This document shows positions 7,419 to 16,096 of a stretch of DNA of 64,000 nucleotides, one piece after another (position 1 is the first letter of the stretch; each line of letters begins with the position of its first letter). The stretch covers positions 1 through 64,000 of the forward strand of contig JAFQQI010000066.1 in the NCBI GenBank assembly GCA_017411305.1. Reading direction: 5' to 3'. Under the pieces are notes generated by a model. It was not told the origin of the DNA, did no database searches, and saw only the letters and a program-made list of their open reading frames with translations. The stretch is from Lachnospiraceae bacterium (GTDB lineage: Bacteria; Bacillota; Clostridia; Lachnospirales; Lachnospiraceae). Position numbers and translations under genes: made by a program.

Positions 7419-9254
7419 TTAGCTTTGAAAGAAGCTCTCAGGAGAGGTATCCTTACTTTCAAACAATGCCTCAAACTCTTCTCTACCAATCTTTTCCTTT
7501 TCTATCAAAAGGTCAGCACACTTATGCAGAACTTCCATATTTTCAATTATGATTGTCTTTGCCTTTGCATAGCAGTCATCAATGATACTCTTGACCTCTT
7601 TGTCAATTTCTCCGGCCACCTGCTCACTATGACTCTTGGCATGGGCAAGGTCTCTGCCGATAAATACCTCGTCGTCATCACTGTCGTAATTAATCACACC
7701 GATATTCTCTGACATACCGTATTTGGTAACCATATTTCTGGCTGCTTTCGTTGCTTTTTTAATATCACTGGATGCTCCTGTAGTAATATCACCGAAAATC
7801 AATTCTTCAGCAATACGCCCACCCAAGGAAACCATAATATCTTGTAACATCTGTCCTTTAGTAATAAACATTTCGTCCTTTTCGGGAAGCGGCATGGTGT
7901 AGCCTGCCGCGCCAAGTCCCGTAGGGATTACGGAAACTGTATGCACAGGTCCTACATCAGGAAGAACATGGAACAAGATAGCATGACCGGCTTCATGGTA
8001 AGCCGTAATTTTCTTTTCCTTAGCAGAAATCACACGGCTCTTTTTCTCTGTACCGATTCCTACCTTGATAAATGCCTTGTTAATGTCCTCCTGAACCACA
8101 AAACCACGATCTTCTTTCGCTGCGCCGATGGAAGCCTCGTTCAGCAGGTTTTCCAAATCTGCGCCGGTAAAACCAGCAGTAGTCTGTGCTACCTGCTTTA
8201 AGTCCACATCCTCTGCAAGCGGCTTATTCTTGGCATGTACTTTAAGAATTTCTTCTCTACCGCCAATGTCAGGTCTGTTTACACTAATCTTTCTGTCAAA
8301 ACGTCCCGGTCTCATAATCGCCGGATCCAAAATATCTACTCGGTTGGTAGCTGCCAGCACGATGATGCCTTCGTTGACACCAAATCCATCCATTTCTACT
8401 AACAGCTGATTTAAGGTCTGCTCTCTTTCGTCATGTCCGCCGCCCATACCGGTACCTCTGCGTCGTGCTACGGCATCAATTTCATCAATAAACACCATAC
8501 AAGGTGCATGTCTCTTTGCTTCTTCGAACAAATCTCTTACACGGGAAGCACCCACGCCGACGAACATTTCTACGAAATCGGAACCGGAAATACTAAAGAA
8601 GGGAACTCCCGCTTCTCCTGCAATCGCTTTTGCCAGTAATGTTTTACCTGTACCGGGAGCACCTTCTAAAAGAACACCCTTGGGTATTCTGGCACCAACT
8701 CTGGTAAATTTAGCAGGCTCTTTCAAGAATTCAACGATTTCTTCCAGTTCTTCCTTTTCTTCCTTCAGTCCGGCAACATCCTTTAAGGTAATCTTGCCGT
8801 CACCCATGGACAGCCTTGCGCGGCTCTTTCCAAAATTCATCATTTTGCTGTTTCCGCCGCCACCACCCTGGTGATTCATCATCACAAAAAAGAAAACCAT
8901 CACGATTACAGCAAGCAAAACCGGAAACACACTGGAAAGGAACCAGTTTTCTTCTTCTACCTTCTGCACCTGGGGATTAATGTCATAAGATACCAGCAGC
9001 TGCTCTACCTCATTTACATCGGTAACATATAAGGTTTTCTGTTGCCCGCTTTTTAGAACAATCTCAATTTCACCGGTTGCGTTTTCTCTGTTCGGCTGAA
9101 TATAAGCAGTAACCACTTCACCCTGCTCCAAATCGGCAGCCAGTTCGCCCCTGGTGTATTCCACCTGTCCTACATTCAACATACTGGTCCATACTACCAA
9201 AAGAAGCAGTCCCAGAATGAGGGCAAAATACATATTAAAACCACGATTTTTCAT
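7419..9254 (-). CDS. ftsH: ATP-dependent zinc metalloprotease FtsH
   Basis: This 611-residue membrane protease degrades misassembled membrane proteins and short-lived regulators. The first transmembrane helix is at about residues 9-27 and the second at 107-126, enclosing an extracytoplasmic domain. The AAA module has Walker A GAPGTGKT (198-205), Walker B VFIDEID, and the arginine-finger region MRPGRFDR. The zinc motif HEAGH is at 420-424. Length and domain order are normal. A glycine-rich linker (GGGGGN, about 130) follows the second helix. It is the last gene of the tilS-hpt-ftsH group, as in Bacillus. Confidence 0.97.
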   Translation of the reverse strand: MKNRGFNMYFALILGLLLLVVWTSMLNVGQVEYTRGELAADLEQGEVVTAYIQPNRENATGEIEIVLKSGQQKTLYVTDVNEVEQLLVSYDINPQVQKVEEENWFLSSVFPVLLAVIVMVFFFVMMNHQGGGGGNSKMMNFGKSRARLSMGDGKITLKDVAGLKEEKEELEEIVEFLKEPAKFTRVGARIPKGVLLEGAPGTGKTLLAKAIAGEAGVPFFSISGSDFVEMFVGVGASRVRDLFEEAKRHAPCMVFIDEIDAVARRRGTGMGGGHDEREQTLNQLLVEMDGFGVNEGIIVLAATNRVDILDPAIMRPGRFDRKISVNRPDIGGREEILKVHAKNKPLAEDVDLKQVAQTTAGFTGADLENLLNEASIGAAKEDRGFVVQEDINKAFIKVGIGTEKKSRVISAKEKKITAYHEAGHAILFHVLPDVGPVHTVSVIPTGLGAAGYTMPLPEKDEMFITKGQMLQDIMVSLGGRIAEELIFGDITTGASSDIKKATKAARNMVTKYGMSENIGVINYDSDDDEVFIGRDLAHAKSHSEQVAGEIDKEVKSIIDDCYAKAKTIIIENMEVLHKCADLLIEKEKIGREEFEALFESKDTSPESFFQS

Positions 9255-9274
9255 AATAAATATTTATACCTTTC

Positions 9275-9799
9275 TTAATCAAATTCTACAATTCCGATAT
9301 AAGGAAGATTTCTGTACTTCTGTGCATAGTCTAAGCCATAACCTACTACAAACTCATCAGGAATTGCAAATCCGGTATAATCAATATTAACATCTACTAC
9401 TCTTCGGTCCGGTTTATCAAGCAGTGTACACAGACGAAGGCTCGCCGGTTTTCTGTCCTTTAACATTTCCAGCAGATAGCTTAGCGTTCTTCCGGAGTCA
9501 ATGATATCCTCAATCACAATAACATCCTTACCCATAATGGTTTCATCTAAGTCCTTGACAATCTTTACAACGCCACTGGACTTGGTTTCAGTGCCATAGC
9601 TGGATACAGACATAAAATCAAGGGATACGGGAACGGTAATTCTCTTGGCAAGCTCACACATAAAAAAGCTGCCTCCCTTTAATACGCAAATGAGGTGTAC
9701 CTCTTTGCCTTCGTAATCCTTACTGATTTGTTCTCCGATTGCCTTAATTCTGGCATCTACTTCTTCTTCTGTTAATAAAACTCTTACTCTTTCAGCCAT
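9275..9799 (-). CDS. hpt: Hypoxanthine phosphoribosyltransferase
   Basis: This 174-residue purine-salvage enzyme converts hypoxanthine (and usually guanine) with PRPP to the nucleotide. The PRPP-binding motif VIVIEDIIDSGRT is in the middle of the protein, LKGGSFF is the early loop, and DYTGFAIPDEFVVGYGLDY is the typical base-recognition end. The ATG at 9799 is preferred over the one at 9805 because AAGGAG is then eight bases away. It lies 19 bases after tilS and 20 before ftsH, the conserved arrangement. Confidence 0.96.
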   Translation of the reverse strand: MAERVRVLLTEEEVDARIKAIGEQISKDYEGKEVHLICVLKGGSFFMCELAKRITVPVSLDFMSVSSYGTETKSSGVVKIVKDLDETIMGKDVIVIEDIIDSGRTLSYLLEMLKDRKPASLRLCTLLDKPDRRVVDVNIDYTGFAIPDEFVVGYGLDYAQKYRNLPYIGIVEFD

Positions 9800-9818
9800 T
9801 TTCATGACTCCTTTCTTC

Positions 9819-11282
9819 CTATGTATCCAATTCTTTTACGGTTACTTGTAAAACCCTGCAGGTATTCTCTGTTACTTTGTAGTACTCGCTGATTCTGTAT
9901 CCAGGTACCCACACAATATGTGAAGCGTCCGCAAGCAGATACATTCCGTCTCTTTCTGCCTTTGGGATTTTTTCATTTACTAAATAATCCTGAAGGGACT
10001 TTTTGTTCATACCGTTATTAATCATCAGGTAGTCCCCCGATTCTCTTTTACGAAACAGCACAGACTGATTTATTTTATCATAATCAAACCATTTCGTATA
10101 CGTTTTTCGTGGAATATTTTTACTTTTTTCATAAGAAAACACTGTAAATTCTACTGTTCCCAGACCCGGCACATTCATTTTCCCTGATTCACCAAAAAGA
10201 CATTTCTCCTGCAGCTCATCTGTCGGATAATTCCTCTTATCATCATCTTTTTCATGTGCTTTCTTTTTTAGTGTTACCGTATCATACACTTTGCAAACCT
10301 TAATTCCGTATGGCAAATGAATTTCTTTACTTCCATCCTTGTCAAGCAGCTCTTCCATAGCACTTATGTGTACGGAAGTAATATCCTTCCTTCCCGGGCT
10401 GATTTGCTCAAGTGCAGATAGTAAAACCTGCCTTTGCAGGTATTCATCCTCCTGTCTCAGCAATGAGATATTTATTTTTATTTCACAGTCAGATAATTTC
10501 TTACAGCATCTTTCTCTCGCAAGCATTGTCTGTCTTTCAATGAAATCTGCCGTCTCAAGTAAATACTCTCCTGTTTTACTGATATGTTCCGCAGCTCCCT
10601 TGCAGACTTCCCCTTCCGCAAAAGGCAGAATATGATGCCTGATACGGTTTCTGGTATACACATCCTGCTCATTGGTACAGTCGGTACAATAAGTAATTCT
10701 TCTCTCAAAAAGCCATGCTTCTATTTCTTCTCTTTTCAAACAAAGTATCGGCCTTATAATTCTTCCGTTTACCGGTCTGATTCCGGCAAGCCCCTTAAGT
10801 CCGGTACCGCGAAACAAATTAAAAAGTATGGTTTCTGCCCGGTCATTATCATTGTGGGCTACTGCAATCTTCGCTTTTGCAGGTAACAGGTCCGCGCCTT
10901 CCATGCTTTCTTTTTCACAATCCGGAAAACATTCCTTTCTTAATGCTTCTTCAAAAGATGCATAACGGATTTCTCTTCCTGCTTCCTCCTCAGAGAGCCC
11001 GTTTTCTGCCGCATATGCTTTGGCATCTGCTTCTCTCAGATAAAATGGAATGTTGTGCTCTGCACATAACTCTCTGACATATTCCGCATCCTCTCCGGCG
11101 TCCTTTCTGATACCATGATTAACATGCACCACTGACAATGCGAAGTCAATTTTTTTTCTGATTTCAAGTAGCATAAAAAGGAGGCAGACAGAATCTGCGC
11201 CTCCCGAAACTCCGGCTATTATAATATCGCCCGGCTCAATCATATGATATTTTATTATATAATTATATACCCTCGTAATCAT
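9819..11282 (-). CDS. tilS: tRNA(Ile)-lysidine synthetase
   Basis: This 487-residue enzyme attaches lysine to C34 of the AUA-reading tRNA-Ile, changing both its codon and amino acid identity. The PP-loop motif GVSGGADS (24-31) binds ATP. HVNHGIR and AHNDNDRAETIL follow as expected for the N-type ATP pyrophosphatase domain. The C-terminal part (RESGDYL... KIPKAERD) matches the TilS C-terminal domain. It lies between spoIIE and hpt. Length is within the family range and nothing is missing. Confidence 0.95.
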   Translation of the reverse strand: MITRVYNYIIKYHMIEPGDIIIAGVSGGADSVCLLFMLLEIRKKIDFALSVVHVNHGIRKDAGEDAEYVRELCAEHNIPFYLREADAKAYAAENGLSEEEAGREIRYASFEEALRKECFPDCEKESMEGADLLPAKAKIAVAHNDNDRAETILFNLFRGTGLKGLAGIRPVNGRIIRPILCLKREEIEAWLFERRITYCTDCTNEQDVYTRNRIRHHILPFAEGEVCKGAAEHISKTGEYLLETADFIERQTMLARERCCKKLSDCEIKINISLLRQEDEYLQRQVLLSALEQISPGRKDITSVHISAMEELLDKDGSKEIHLPYGIKVCKVYDTVTLKKKAHEKDDDKRNYPTDELQEKCLFGESGKMNVPGLGTVEFTVFSYEKSKNIPRKTYTKWFDYDKINQSVLFRKRESGDYLMINNGMNKKSLQDYLVNEKIPKAERDGMYLLADASHIVWVPGYRISEYYKVTENTCRVLQVTVKELDT

Positions 11283-11332
11283 ATTATTACTATAACGGAA
11301 TCCCCGATATAATTCAAGACTCGCCGGCCCGC

Positions 11333-12535
11333 TTATTCCTCTTCTTTTTTCCAGATTCCGATTACTAAAACGGTCATGTCATCTCTGATATGTCCCTTAC
11401 ACTGATGAATGCAAAAATTGAGAATATGTCCTGCTATTTCACCCGGATTCATTAAGTGACAGCTACCAATTACCTCTGCTAACATTTCCTCACCAATCCC
11501 CTGCGAAAGCGCATCCGTAATACCATCAGAAAACATAATAATATAATCCCCGTCCAGCAACGTTCTTCCTACAATTTCCATATCAGGCTTTTGAAAAATA
11601 CCCATTGGCAGATTTCCTGCAGAAATCCGATCCACCAAATGTTGTCTTTTGATATAAGAGCAAGCACTGCCCACTTTCACAAACCGACACTCTCCGCTAT
11701 ATAAATCCACACTGCACAAATCAAGAGTGGACATATTTCTATTCTCATCGCTTGAAAGTAATACACTGTTAATCATTCTGATTGCGGTTTCTGCCTGAAA
11801 ACCCGCCTCTAAAAACCGTTCTGTCAATTCTACTACCATAGTGCTGTCTTTACAGGCCTTTTCTCCTGAACCCATACCGTCTGACAATACACAGGTTATG
11901 TTTCCTGCACCTGCTTCAAAAAAAGTATAATTATCACCGGATATTCTCTCTGTTTCCTTCACAGCCGTTGCCACACCCGTAAGTACATGATATACAGCTT
12001 CCTCTATGTAATAAAAAGTCTGCCATTCCGTACCCACAAAATACGGATTATCTCCTGCTGCCGATAGCCTGATATTAAGTAATACCGAAAGAAGATCTCC
12101 GATTTCTTCTGCTGAAAGCGTCTCTTTTTTTATATTACGCATGGAAACGGAAACCTCCAACTTCCCTTTCTCATTTTCTATTAAATAGAGATTTTTAATC
12201 TGAATGCCCACTTCTTTCAGTGCATGGGCGATTTGCCGAAAGCGCCTTTCACTCATAGGTTCGCATCTTCTTGATTCTTCTGCTACCTGCTTCATAATCT
12301 GTGCCATTTCTTTTAAATGCCCTGCCATAAGGCTTTTGTTCTCCGAAAGCTTTTTCTGCCAGATATATTCATTTCTGTCTTCTGTTTTCTCTGCTTCCGG
12401 TTGTTCTTTTTCCTTTTCCTGAAATGTATCGGCAAGCTCTCTGATTGAATCGGCACAGGTAATCAGTCTGCGCCTTCCGTAATCCGGTAATATACATTCA
12501 AAGGAATTCATTCCGTTCACCATGTTTTTTTTCAT
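11333..12535 (-). CDS. spoIIE: SpoIIE-type PP2C phosphatase lacking the membrane domain
   Basis: SpoIIE dephosphorylates SpoIIAA to activate sigma-F in the forespore. This 400-residue protein has a helical regulatory segment (about 20-150) and a PP2C phosphatase domain with LSDGMGSG (metal site), MFSDGITD and DDMTVLV. Typical SpoIIE is more than 800 residues with about ten membrane helices at the N-terminus. Here there is no transmembrane segment, and only 196 bp separate the start from divIC, so the membrane half cannot be encoded upstream in another frame. The position between divIC and tilS identifies it as the spoIIE ortholog. It may act as a soluble phosphatase. Confidence 0.88.
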   Translation of the reverse strand: MKKNMVNGMNSFECILPDYGRRRLITCADSIRELADTFQEKEKEQPEAEKTEDRNEYIWQKKLSENKSLMAGHLKEMAQIMKQVAEESRRCEPMSERRFRQIAHALKEVGIQIKNLYLIENEKGKLEVSVSMRNIKKETLSAEEIGDLLSVLLNIRLSAAGDNPYFVGTEWQTFYYIEEAVYHVLTGVATAVKETERISGDNYTFFEAGAGNITCVLSDGMGSGEKACKDSTMVVELTERFLEAGFQAETAIRMINSVLLSSDENRNMSTLDLCSVDLYSGECRFVKVGSACSYIKRQHLVDRISAGNLPMGIFQKPDMEIVGRTLLDGDYIIMFSDGITDALSQGIGEEMLAEVIGSCHLMNPGEIAGHILNFCIHQCKGHIRDDMTVLVIGIWKKEEE

Positions 12536-12614
12536 TATTCATACCACACCTTTTCTTTTTTTACAAACAACCGCATCTTTCCATTTGGTTCTGCGGACAG
12601 TTTACAGTTATTCT

Positions 12615-12648
12615 ATTTTACAAAAAAGGAATATCGGTATTTGTCAAA
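12615..12648 (-). promoter_or_regulatory. Spo0A-type sigma-A promoter of spoIIE
   Basis: On the minus strand TTGACA (12647-12642) is separated by 21 bp from TAAAAT (12620-12615). TTTGTCAAA on the plus strand (12640-12648) fits the Spo0A box consensus TTTGTCRAA exactly and overlaps the -35. Spo0A-activated promoters of spoIIE and spoIIG in Bacillus are known for such over-long spacers. No better promoter is visible in the 196-bp gap. Confidence 0.66.
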
Positions 12649-12695
12649 AACATGTAGCTAATCCCTGTAATTCATCTACAAAATTTCTATTAAAC

Positions 12696-12732
12696 AAAAA
12701 CAGACATAAAACCTAACCGTTTCATGTCTGCT
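12696..12732 (-). terminator. Terminator after divIC
   Basis: On the minus strand the arms GCAGACATGAAAC and GTTTTATGTCTG are followed by a T-run directly after the divIC stop codon. It separates the divIC transcript from spoIIE, which therefore needs its own promoter. Confidence 0.8.
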
Positions 12733-13040
12733 TAATGATTTTCATCCTTAAAAACAATTTCTCCCTCATACACCAGCCCTAACTTATCCTTGGCTACATC
12801 CTCAATGTATTTCTTGGTCTGGGTATACTTCTCATATTCAGCTATTTCTTCAGCCCGTTCCTCCTCTGCCGCTATCTGCTCCTGTAATTGCTGTTCACGT
12901 TGCACGTAATAATCTTTCTTCTCCTGCAGCTCGTGACTCTTAACAGCTACCACTATCATAAGCATGATAACAACAATAGAAACGAGAAACATGCCGAACC
13001 TGTTCTGTCTCTTTTTGCGGTAAGCCGCTTTTCTTGCCAT
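12732..13040 (-). CDS. divIC: DivIC/FtsB-type septum formation initiator
   Basis: This 102-residue bitopic membrane protein has a basic cytoplasmic N-terminus, one transmembrane helix (about residues 16-36) and an extracytoplasmic coiled coil (about 40-80) ending in a short conserved region (AKDKLGLVYEGEIVF). It scaffolds the division septum with DivIB and FtsL. The ATG at 13040 is preferred to 13061 because AAAGGAAG lies just before it; the longer start would overlap yabQ by four bases. Gene order yabQ-divIC-spoIIE supports the identification over FtsL. Confidence 0.88.
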   Translation of the reverse strand: MARKAAYRKKRQNRFGMFLVSIVVIMLMIVVAVKSHELQEKKDYYVQREQQLQEQIAAEEERAEEIAEYEKYTQTKKYIEDVAKDKLGLVYEGEIVFKDENH

Positions 13041-13057
13041 AGTTGCTTCCTTTCGTT

Positions 13058-13552
13058 TCATCGTTTACATAATATCATTTTAAGTATTTTCTTCCATGCC
13101 GTCAACTTGTTTTTTATGTATTTAACTATTTTATTCCCTTCACGCGTCATACGGGTACAGCTCTGTTTTCCCTTATCTGCCAGAACAGTAACAGGTTTTA
13201 ACAGAAATCCTAAAATGCGCCCTGTCATTTGGATTACCCTTTGGAGTACTCCTGATATTGTTCGTATGAAAAAAAGGCTAATCGTCTTTTTGTACAAAAG
13301 CATACCGCAAAATGCGCCCGCAACGGCAAACCAGCGCAGTGTTCCGTTATTTTCCCGATATAACATGGTAAATACACTGACTGCACAAATTACCCAAAAA
13401 AGAAAATCTTCCAGAGAAATCATCACTATATTATGCTTTACCGTTCTGCGCATAATCAGGAACCAGTCATACAAGAAAGTAAGCATCACTCCCATAATCA
13501 GGGAATGCCCCAGGAAAGTTATTTCCTTTATAATATCCTGACTCATATGCAT
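13058..13552 (-). CDS. yabQ: Spore cortex protein YabQ
   Basis: This 164-residue protein is hydrophobic in its N-terminal two-thirds, with about four membrane helices (FLGHSLIMGVMLTFLYDWF, FLFWVICAVSVF and following), and has a basic C-terminal tail. YabQ localises to the forespore membrane and is needed for cortex formation in Bacillus. The start is directly next to the yabP stop codon; an internal ATG two codons on is also possible. The conserved position between yabP and divIC is the strongest evidence, since the family has few invariant motifs. Confidence 0.85.
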   Translation of the reverse strand: MHMSQDIIKEITFLGHSLIMGVMLTFLYDWFLIMRRTVKHNIVMISLEDFLFWVICAVSVFTMLYRENNGTLRWFAVAGAFCGMLLYKKTISLFFIRTISGVLQRVIQMTGRILGFLLKPVTVLADKGKQSCTRMTREGNKIVKYIKNKLTAWKKILKMILCKR

Positions 13553-13843
13553 CTACCTGAACAACCTGGTTAATAAGGACTCCCCTTTATTTCCTGTCAA
13601 GGGCTGTTCGGAATAAGTAAAGCTGTCAATACGACCTTCAATATCCACTTCACCTTTATCCAAAGTCAGACGGTTCACATGAAGTTCATTTCCTTTTATC
13701 ATCAGCATTCCCAAATCCGTCTCCAAAATAATCTCATGGACATCAAACGAAAGTACATCACTGACTCCCGTTAAATTACATGTCCTTCTATTGGATAATA
13801 TCATCTTGTGGATGCGTTTACTAACATTACTTAATTCTTCCAT
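13553..13843 (-). CDS. yabP: Sporulation protein YabP
   Basis: This 96-residue YabP/YqfC-family protein has the typical pattern NRRTCNLTGVSDVLSFDVHE and a second half predicted as repeated short beta strands (ETDLGMLMIKGNELHV, LDKGEVDIEGRIDS). The family is made in the mother cell under sigma-E in Bacillus and is required for proper cortex assembly. Its stop codon abuts the yabQ start, which implies co-translation. Upstream it is 56 bp from rqcP. Length and motifs are normal. Confidence 0.92.
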   Translation of the reverse strand: MEELSNVSKRIHKMILSNRRTCNLTGVSDVLSFDVHEIILETDLGMLMIKGNELHVNRLTLDKGEVDIEGRIDSFTYSEQPLTGNKGESLLTRLFR

Positions 13844-13899
13844 CCGTTTCTCCTAATCCGGTCTTTTAAAAAATATATTAGGGAAACGGGCAATATATT

Positions 13900-14139
13900 C
13901 TATAAATATCGAAACAATTCTTTCGCTTCTTCCTTCTTAACGGTTTCCTGCACCGCAAGGACTTCAACCTTTACGTCCTTATTACCAAAACCGATGGTAA
14001 TAATATCTCCCACTTTCACATCTGCAGATGCCTTAGCAGGCCTATCGTTAATCATAACTCTTCCCGCATCACATGCCTCATTTGCCACGGTTCTTCGCTT
14101 TATTAGGCGGGATACCTTTAAATATTTATCTAATCTCAT
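13900..14139 (-). CDS. rqcP: S4-domain RNA-binding protein RqcP (YabO)
   Basis: This 79-residue protein is essentially a single S4 RNA-binding domain: MRLDKYLKVSRLIKRRTVA at the start, then GRVMINDRPAKASADVKVGD. RqcP works with RqcH and the 50S subunit in ribosome-associated quality control, helping C-terminal alanine tailing. The ATG at 14139 is chosen because GGGAGGAG lies six bases upstream; an upstream extension to 14178 lacks this support and is not part of the S4 domain. It lies between hup and yabP as in other clostridia. Confidence 0.93.
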   Translation of the reverse strand: MRLDKYLKVSRLIKRRTVANEACDAGRVMINDRPAKASADVKVGDIITIGFGNKDVKVEVLAVQETVKKEEAKELFRYL

Positions 14140-14179
14140 ATTCTCCTCCCGATAATTACCCATAGAAAATCTTATCAAG

Positions 14180-14210
14180 AAAAAAGGGACCTACAAACTG
14201 CAGGTCCCGA
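14180..14210 (-). terminator. Terminator after hup
   Basis: On the minus strand GGGACCTGCAG and its partner AGGTCCC enclose a short loop, followed by six T. It lies between the hup stop and the rqcP start and probably lets hup be transcribed at a much higher level than the genes behind it. Confidence 0.85.
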
Positions 14211-14223
14211 CACATACATTTTA

Positions 14224-14499
14224 TTATGCGTTAATCATATCCTTTAAAGCCTTACCAGCTTTGAACTTAGGAGCCTTAGAAGCGGCAATTGCCATTGTAG
14301 CACCTGTCTGAGGGTTTCTACCTTCTCTAGCTGCTCTCTTGGATACTTCAAAAGTACCAAAACCAACTAACTGAACCTTTCCGTCCTTCTTTAATTCTTC
14401 TGCTACTACATCTGTGAAAGCCTTTAAAGCCTTTTCTGCATCCTTCTTAGATAATCCAGCCTGATCAGCCATAGCTGCAACTAATTCTGTTTTGTTCAT
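14224..14499 (-). CDS. hup: HU family nucleoid protein
   Basis: This 91-residue histone-like DNA-binding protein starts MNKTELVAAMADQAGLSKKD and has the HU signature VGFGTFEVSKRAAREGRNPQ and the arm region PQTGATMAIAASKAPKFKAGK. It forms dimers that bend and compact DNA. Length is the standard for HU. A strong promoter upstream and a strong terminator behind fit its expected abundance. It precedes rqcP, the usual clostridial context. Confidence 0.97.
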   Translation of the reverse strand: MNKTELVAAMADQAGLSKKDAEKALKAFTDVVAEELKKDGKVQLVGFGTFEVSKRAAREGRNPQTGATMAIAASKAPKFKAGKALKDMINA

Positions 14500-14572
14500 T
14501 TCGAACTCCTCCTCTTTGTTTCTGAGATTTATATTTTATTTTAGGTTGTCTCTTTTGAAACGCCTATATTTA

Positions 14573-14601
14573 TATATATCGTTTTTGACTCTGTTTGTCA
14601 A
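14573..14601 (-). promoter_or_regulatory. Sigma-A promoter of hup
   Basis: On the minus strand TTGACA (14601-14596) and TATATA (14578-14573) are separated by 17 bp, placing transcription start about 65 bases before the hup start codon. Confidence 0.75.
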
Positions 14602-14637
14602 GGAATTTTTAGCTTTTTCCGCGGATTTTCAAGGTTT

Positions 14638-16068
14638 TTAGTTATTTCCGCTTACTGTTTGGTCCGATAAAGCATTTCCGCTTACCGTTTGTCCTTCCGA
14701 AGCTTCACCTAAAGTATTTCCGCTCACAGTCTGATTGCCTGTAGTATTGGCAGAATTTCCGCTAATACTGTTATTTCCGCTTACGGTCTGAGACGTGGCT
14801 CCTTCAATTATCAAGTCAGGGAAAGAATAAATTGCATCCTTATCATCATCTGCTACCACAATCTGATAACTTCTTGTTTCATATCCGCTCTTTCGCAAAG
14901 TAATCGTATGTGTTCCCGGACTCTTTTCATAAGTTACCGGTGTAATTCCAATGTAAAGGTTGTCCTGATAAATTTCCACATTTTCAGGCGCCTGAACCGT
15001 CATGGTATAGGCCGTCTTCTTCGATGCATTACCGGAAACGGTACTTGCTTCCTTTAATGTCATTTTAACAGCAGTTGTTTCTTCCGTTACTTCAAAATAT
15101 TCAGAAAATGCATCATAACCTTCTGCTTTGGCAGTTATCTTATGGATTCCCAAAGGTATCCGCATCTGATAAGAAGCATTTACAAGCATATCATCAATAT
15201 ATACTTCCGCATCCTCCGGTGTTACCTGAATCGTAACAGCTCCGTTTACCGGCTTTTTCACTTCGATATCACCTAGGTCAATTACTGTTTCTTTATTCCG
15301 TTCCACTGTAATTTCCCTATATTCCTCAATATCATTTGCCGTCAAACGTACGGTATAACTACCCTCAGGAACTGTAATCAACATATTATCGGAAATTTGC
15401 TGAATAACGGTTTGTCCCACTTCAACCCAGCCGCCAATGAGTGCTTCATCATTTTCAAGCTTTAAATAACCATGTCCTTTATCCACTATAATACTGACAA
15501 CTTCGCTACCGACGCCTCTAAAGGAAACAATATCATGCTTCAGAATCTGACTCAGCTCCATCTGCTCGTTGCCGGAAAACACCTTAATCCCGTTTCCCAT
15601 TCCGAAAATATCACTTCCGATTTGAACGGTTCCTTTTCCTTCATCCAAAACATAATTACTGATGCTGTCATAGCTAAAGCCATCCATGGAATAAACTACA
15701 CTTCCCATCTTAGAAAGCTCATCATTGTACGCAATATCAACTACTTCTCCCAAAGTAAGCTGAGCCATGGTAAGTGCACTTCCGTGTCTGTCCTGTACCA
15801 AAGTGGCAGCATCATAGGAAAAGGTTCTTTGCTCTTTCCGATCTACTAAATAAAAGGTTACCGTCGAATTCTCTGTATCTACTGCTTCCACTACACCACA
15901 CGCAGCAGAGGTAAAAATATCTACCGGCTCTTCTTCCGGTACATTTTCATAAGCGCTCTCAAAAGTTGCTTCCTGCGCCAGACCGATAGTGCCGCAGCCT
16001 GTCAGAAGCAGGCATAGGCTGACTATCAACGGTTTTATGTAATTTTGCATTTGCCTACATTTTCTCAT
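14638..16068 (-). CDS. PEGA-domain lipoprotein with C-terminal VSGN repeats
   Basis: This 476-residue protein has a lipoprotein signal with lipobox LTGC (C25), so it is probably anchored outside the membrane. An N-terminal beta-rich region is followed by three PEGA-like segments (about 225-270, 275-335 and 355-405), recognisable by SYTVRLTANDIEEY, IPLGIHKITAKAEGYD and SPGTHTITLRKSGYET. The last 45 residues contain repeated TVSGN/ISGN units, and one more lies between two PEGA segments (about 345). PEGA domains are surface-associated beta modules often linked to S-layers or signalling. It is 28 bp from the cotS-like gene. Substrate or partner unknown. Confidence 0.83.
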   Translation of the reverse strand: MRKCRQMQNYIKPLIVSLCLLLTGCGTIGLAQEATFESAYENVPEEEPVDIFTSAACGVVEAVDTENSTVTFYLVDRKEQRTFSYDAATLVQDRHGSALTMAQLTLGEVVDIAYNDELSKMGSVVYSMDGFSYDSISNYVLDEGKGTVQIGSDIFGMGNGIKVFSGNEQMELSQILKHDIVSFRGVGSEVVSIIVDKGHGYLKLENDEALIGGWVEVGQTVIQQISDNMLITVPEGSYTVRLTANDIEEYREITVERNKETVIDLGDIEVKKPVNGAVTIQVTPEDAEVYIDDMLVNASYQMRIPLGIHKITAKAEGYDAFSEYFEVTEETTAVKMTLKEASTVSGNASKKTAYTMTVQAPENVEIYQDNLYIGITPVTYEKSPGTHTITLRKSGYETRSYQIVVADDDKDAIYSFPDLIIEGATSQTVSGNNSISGNSANTTGNQTVSGNTLGEASEGQTVSGNALSDQTVSGNN

Positions 16069-16096
16069 CTTGGTACCTCATGCTATACTACCTTTC

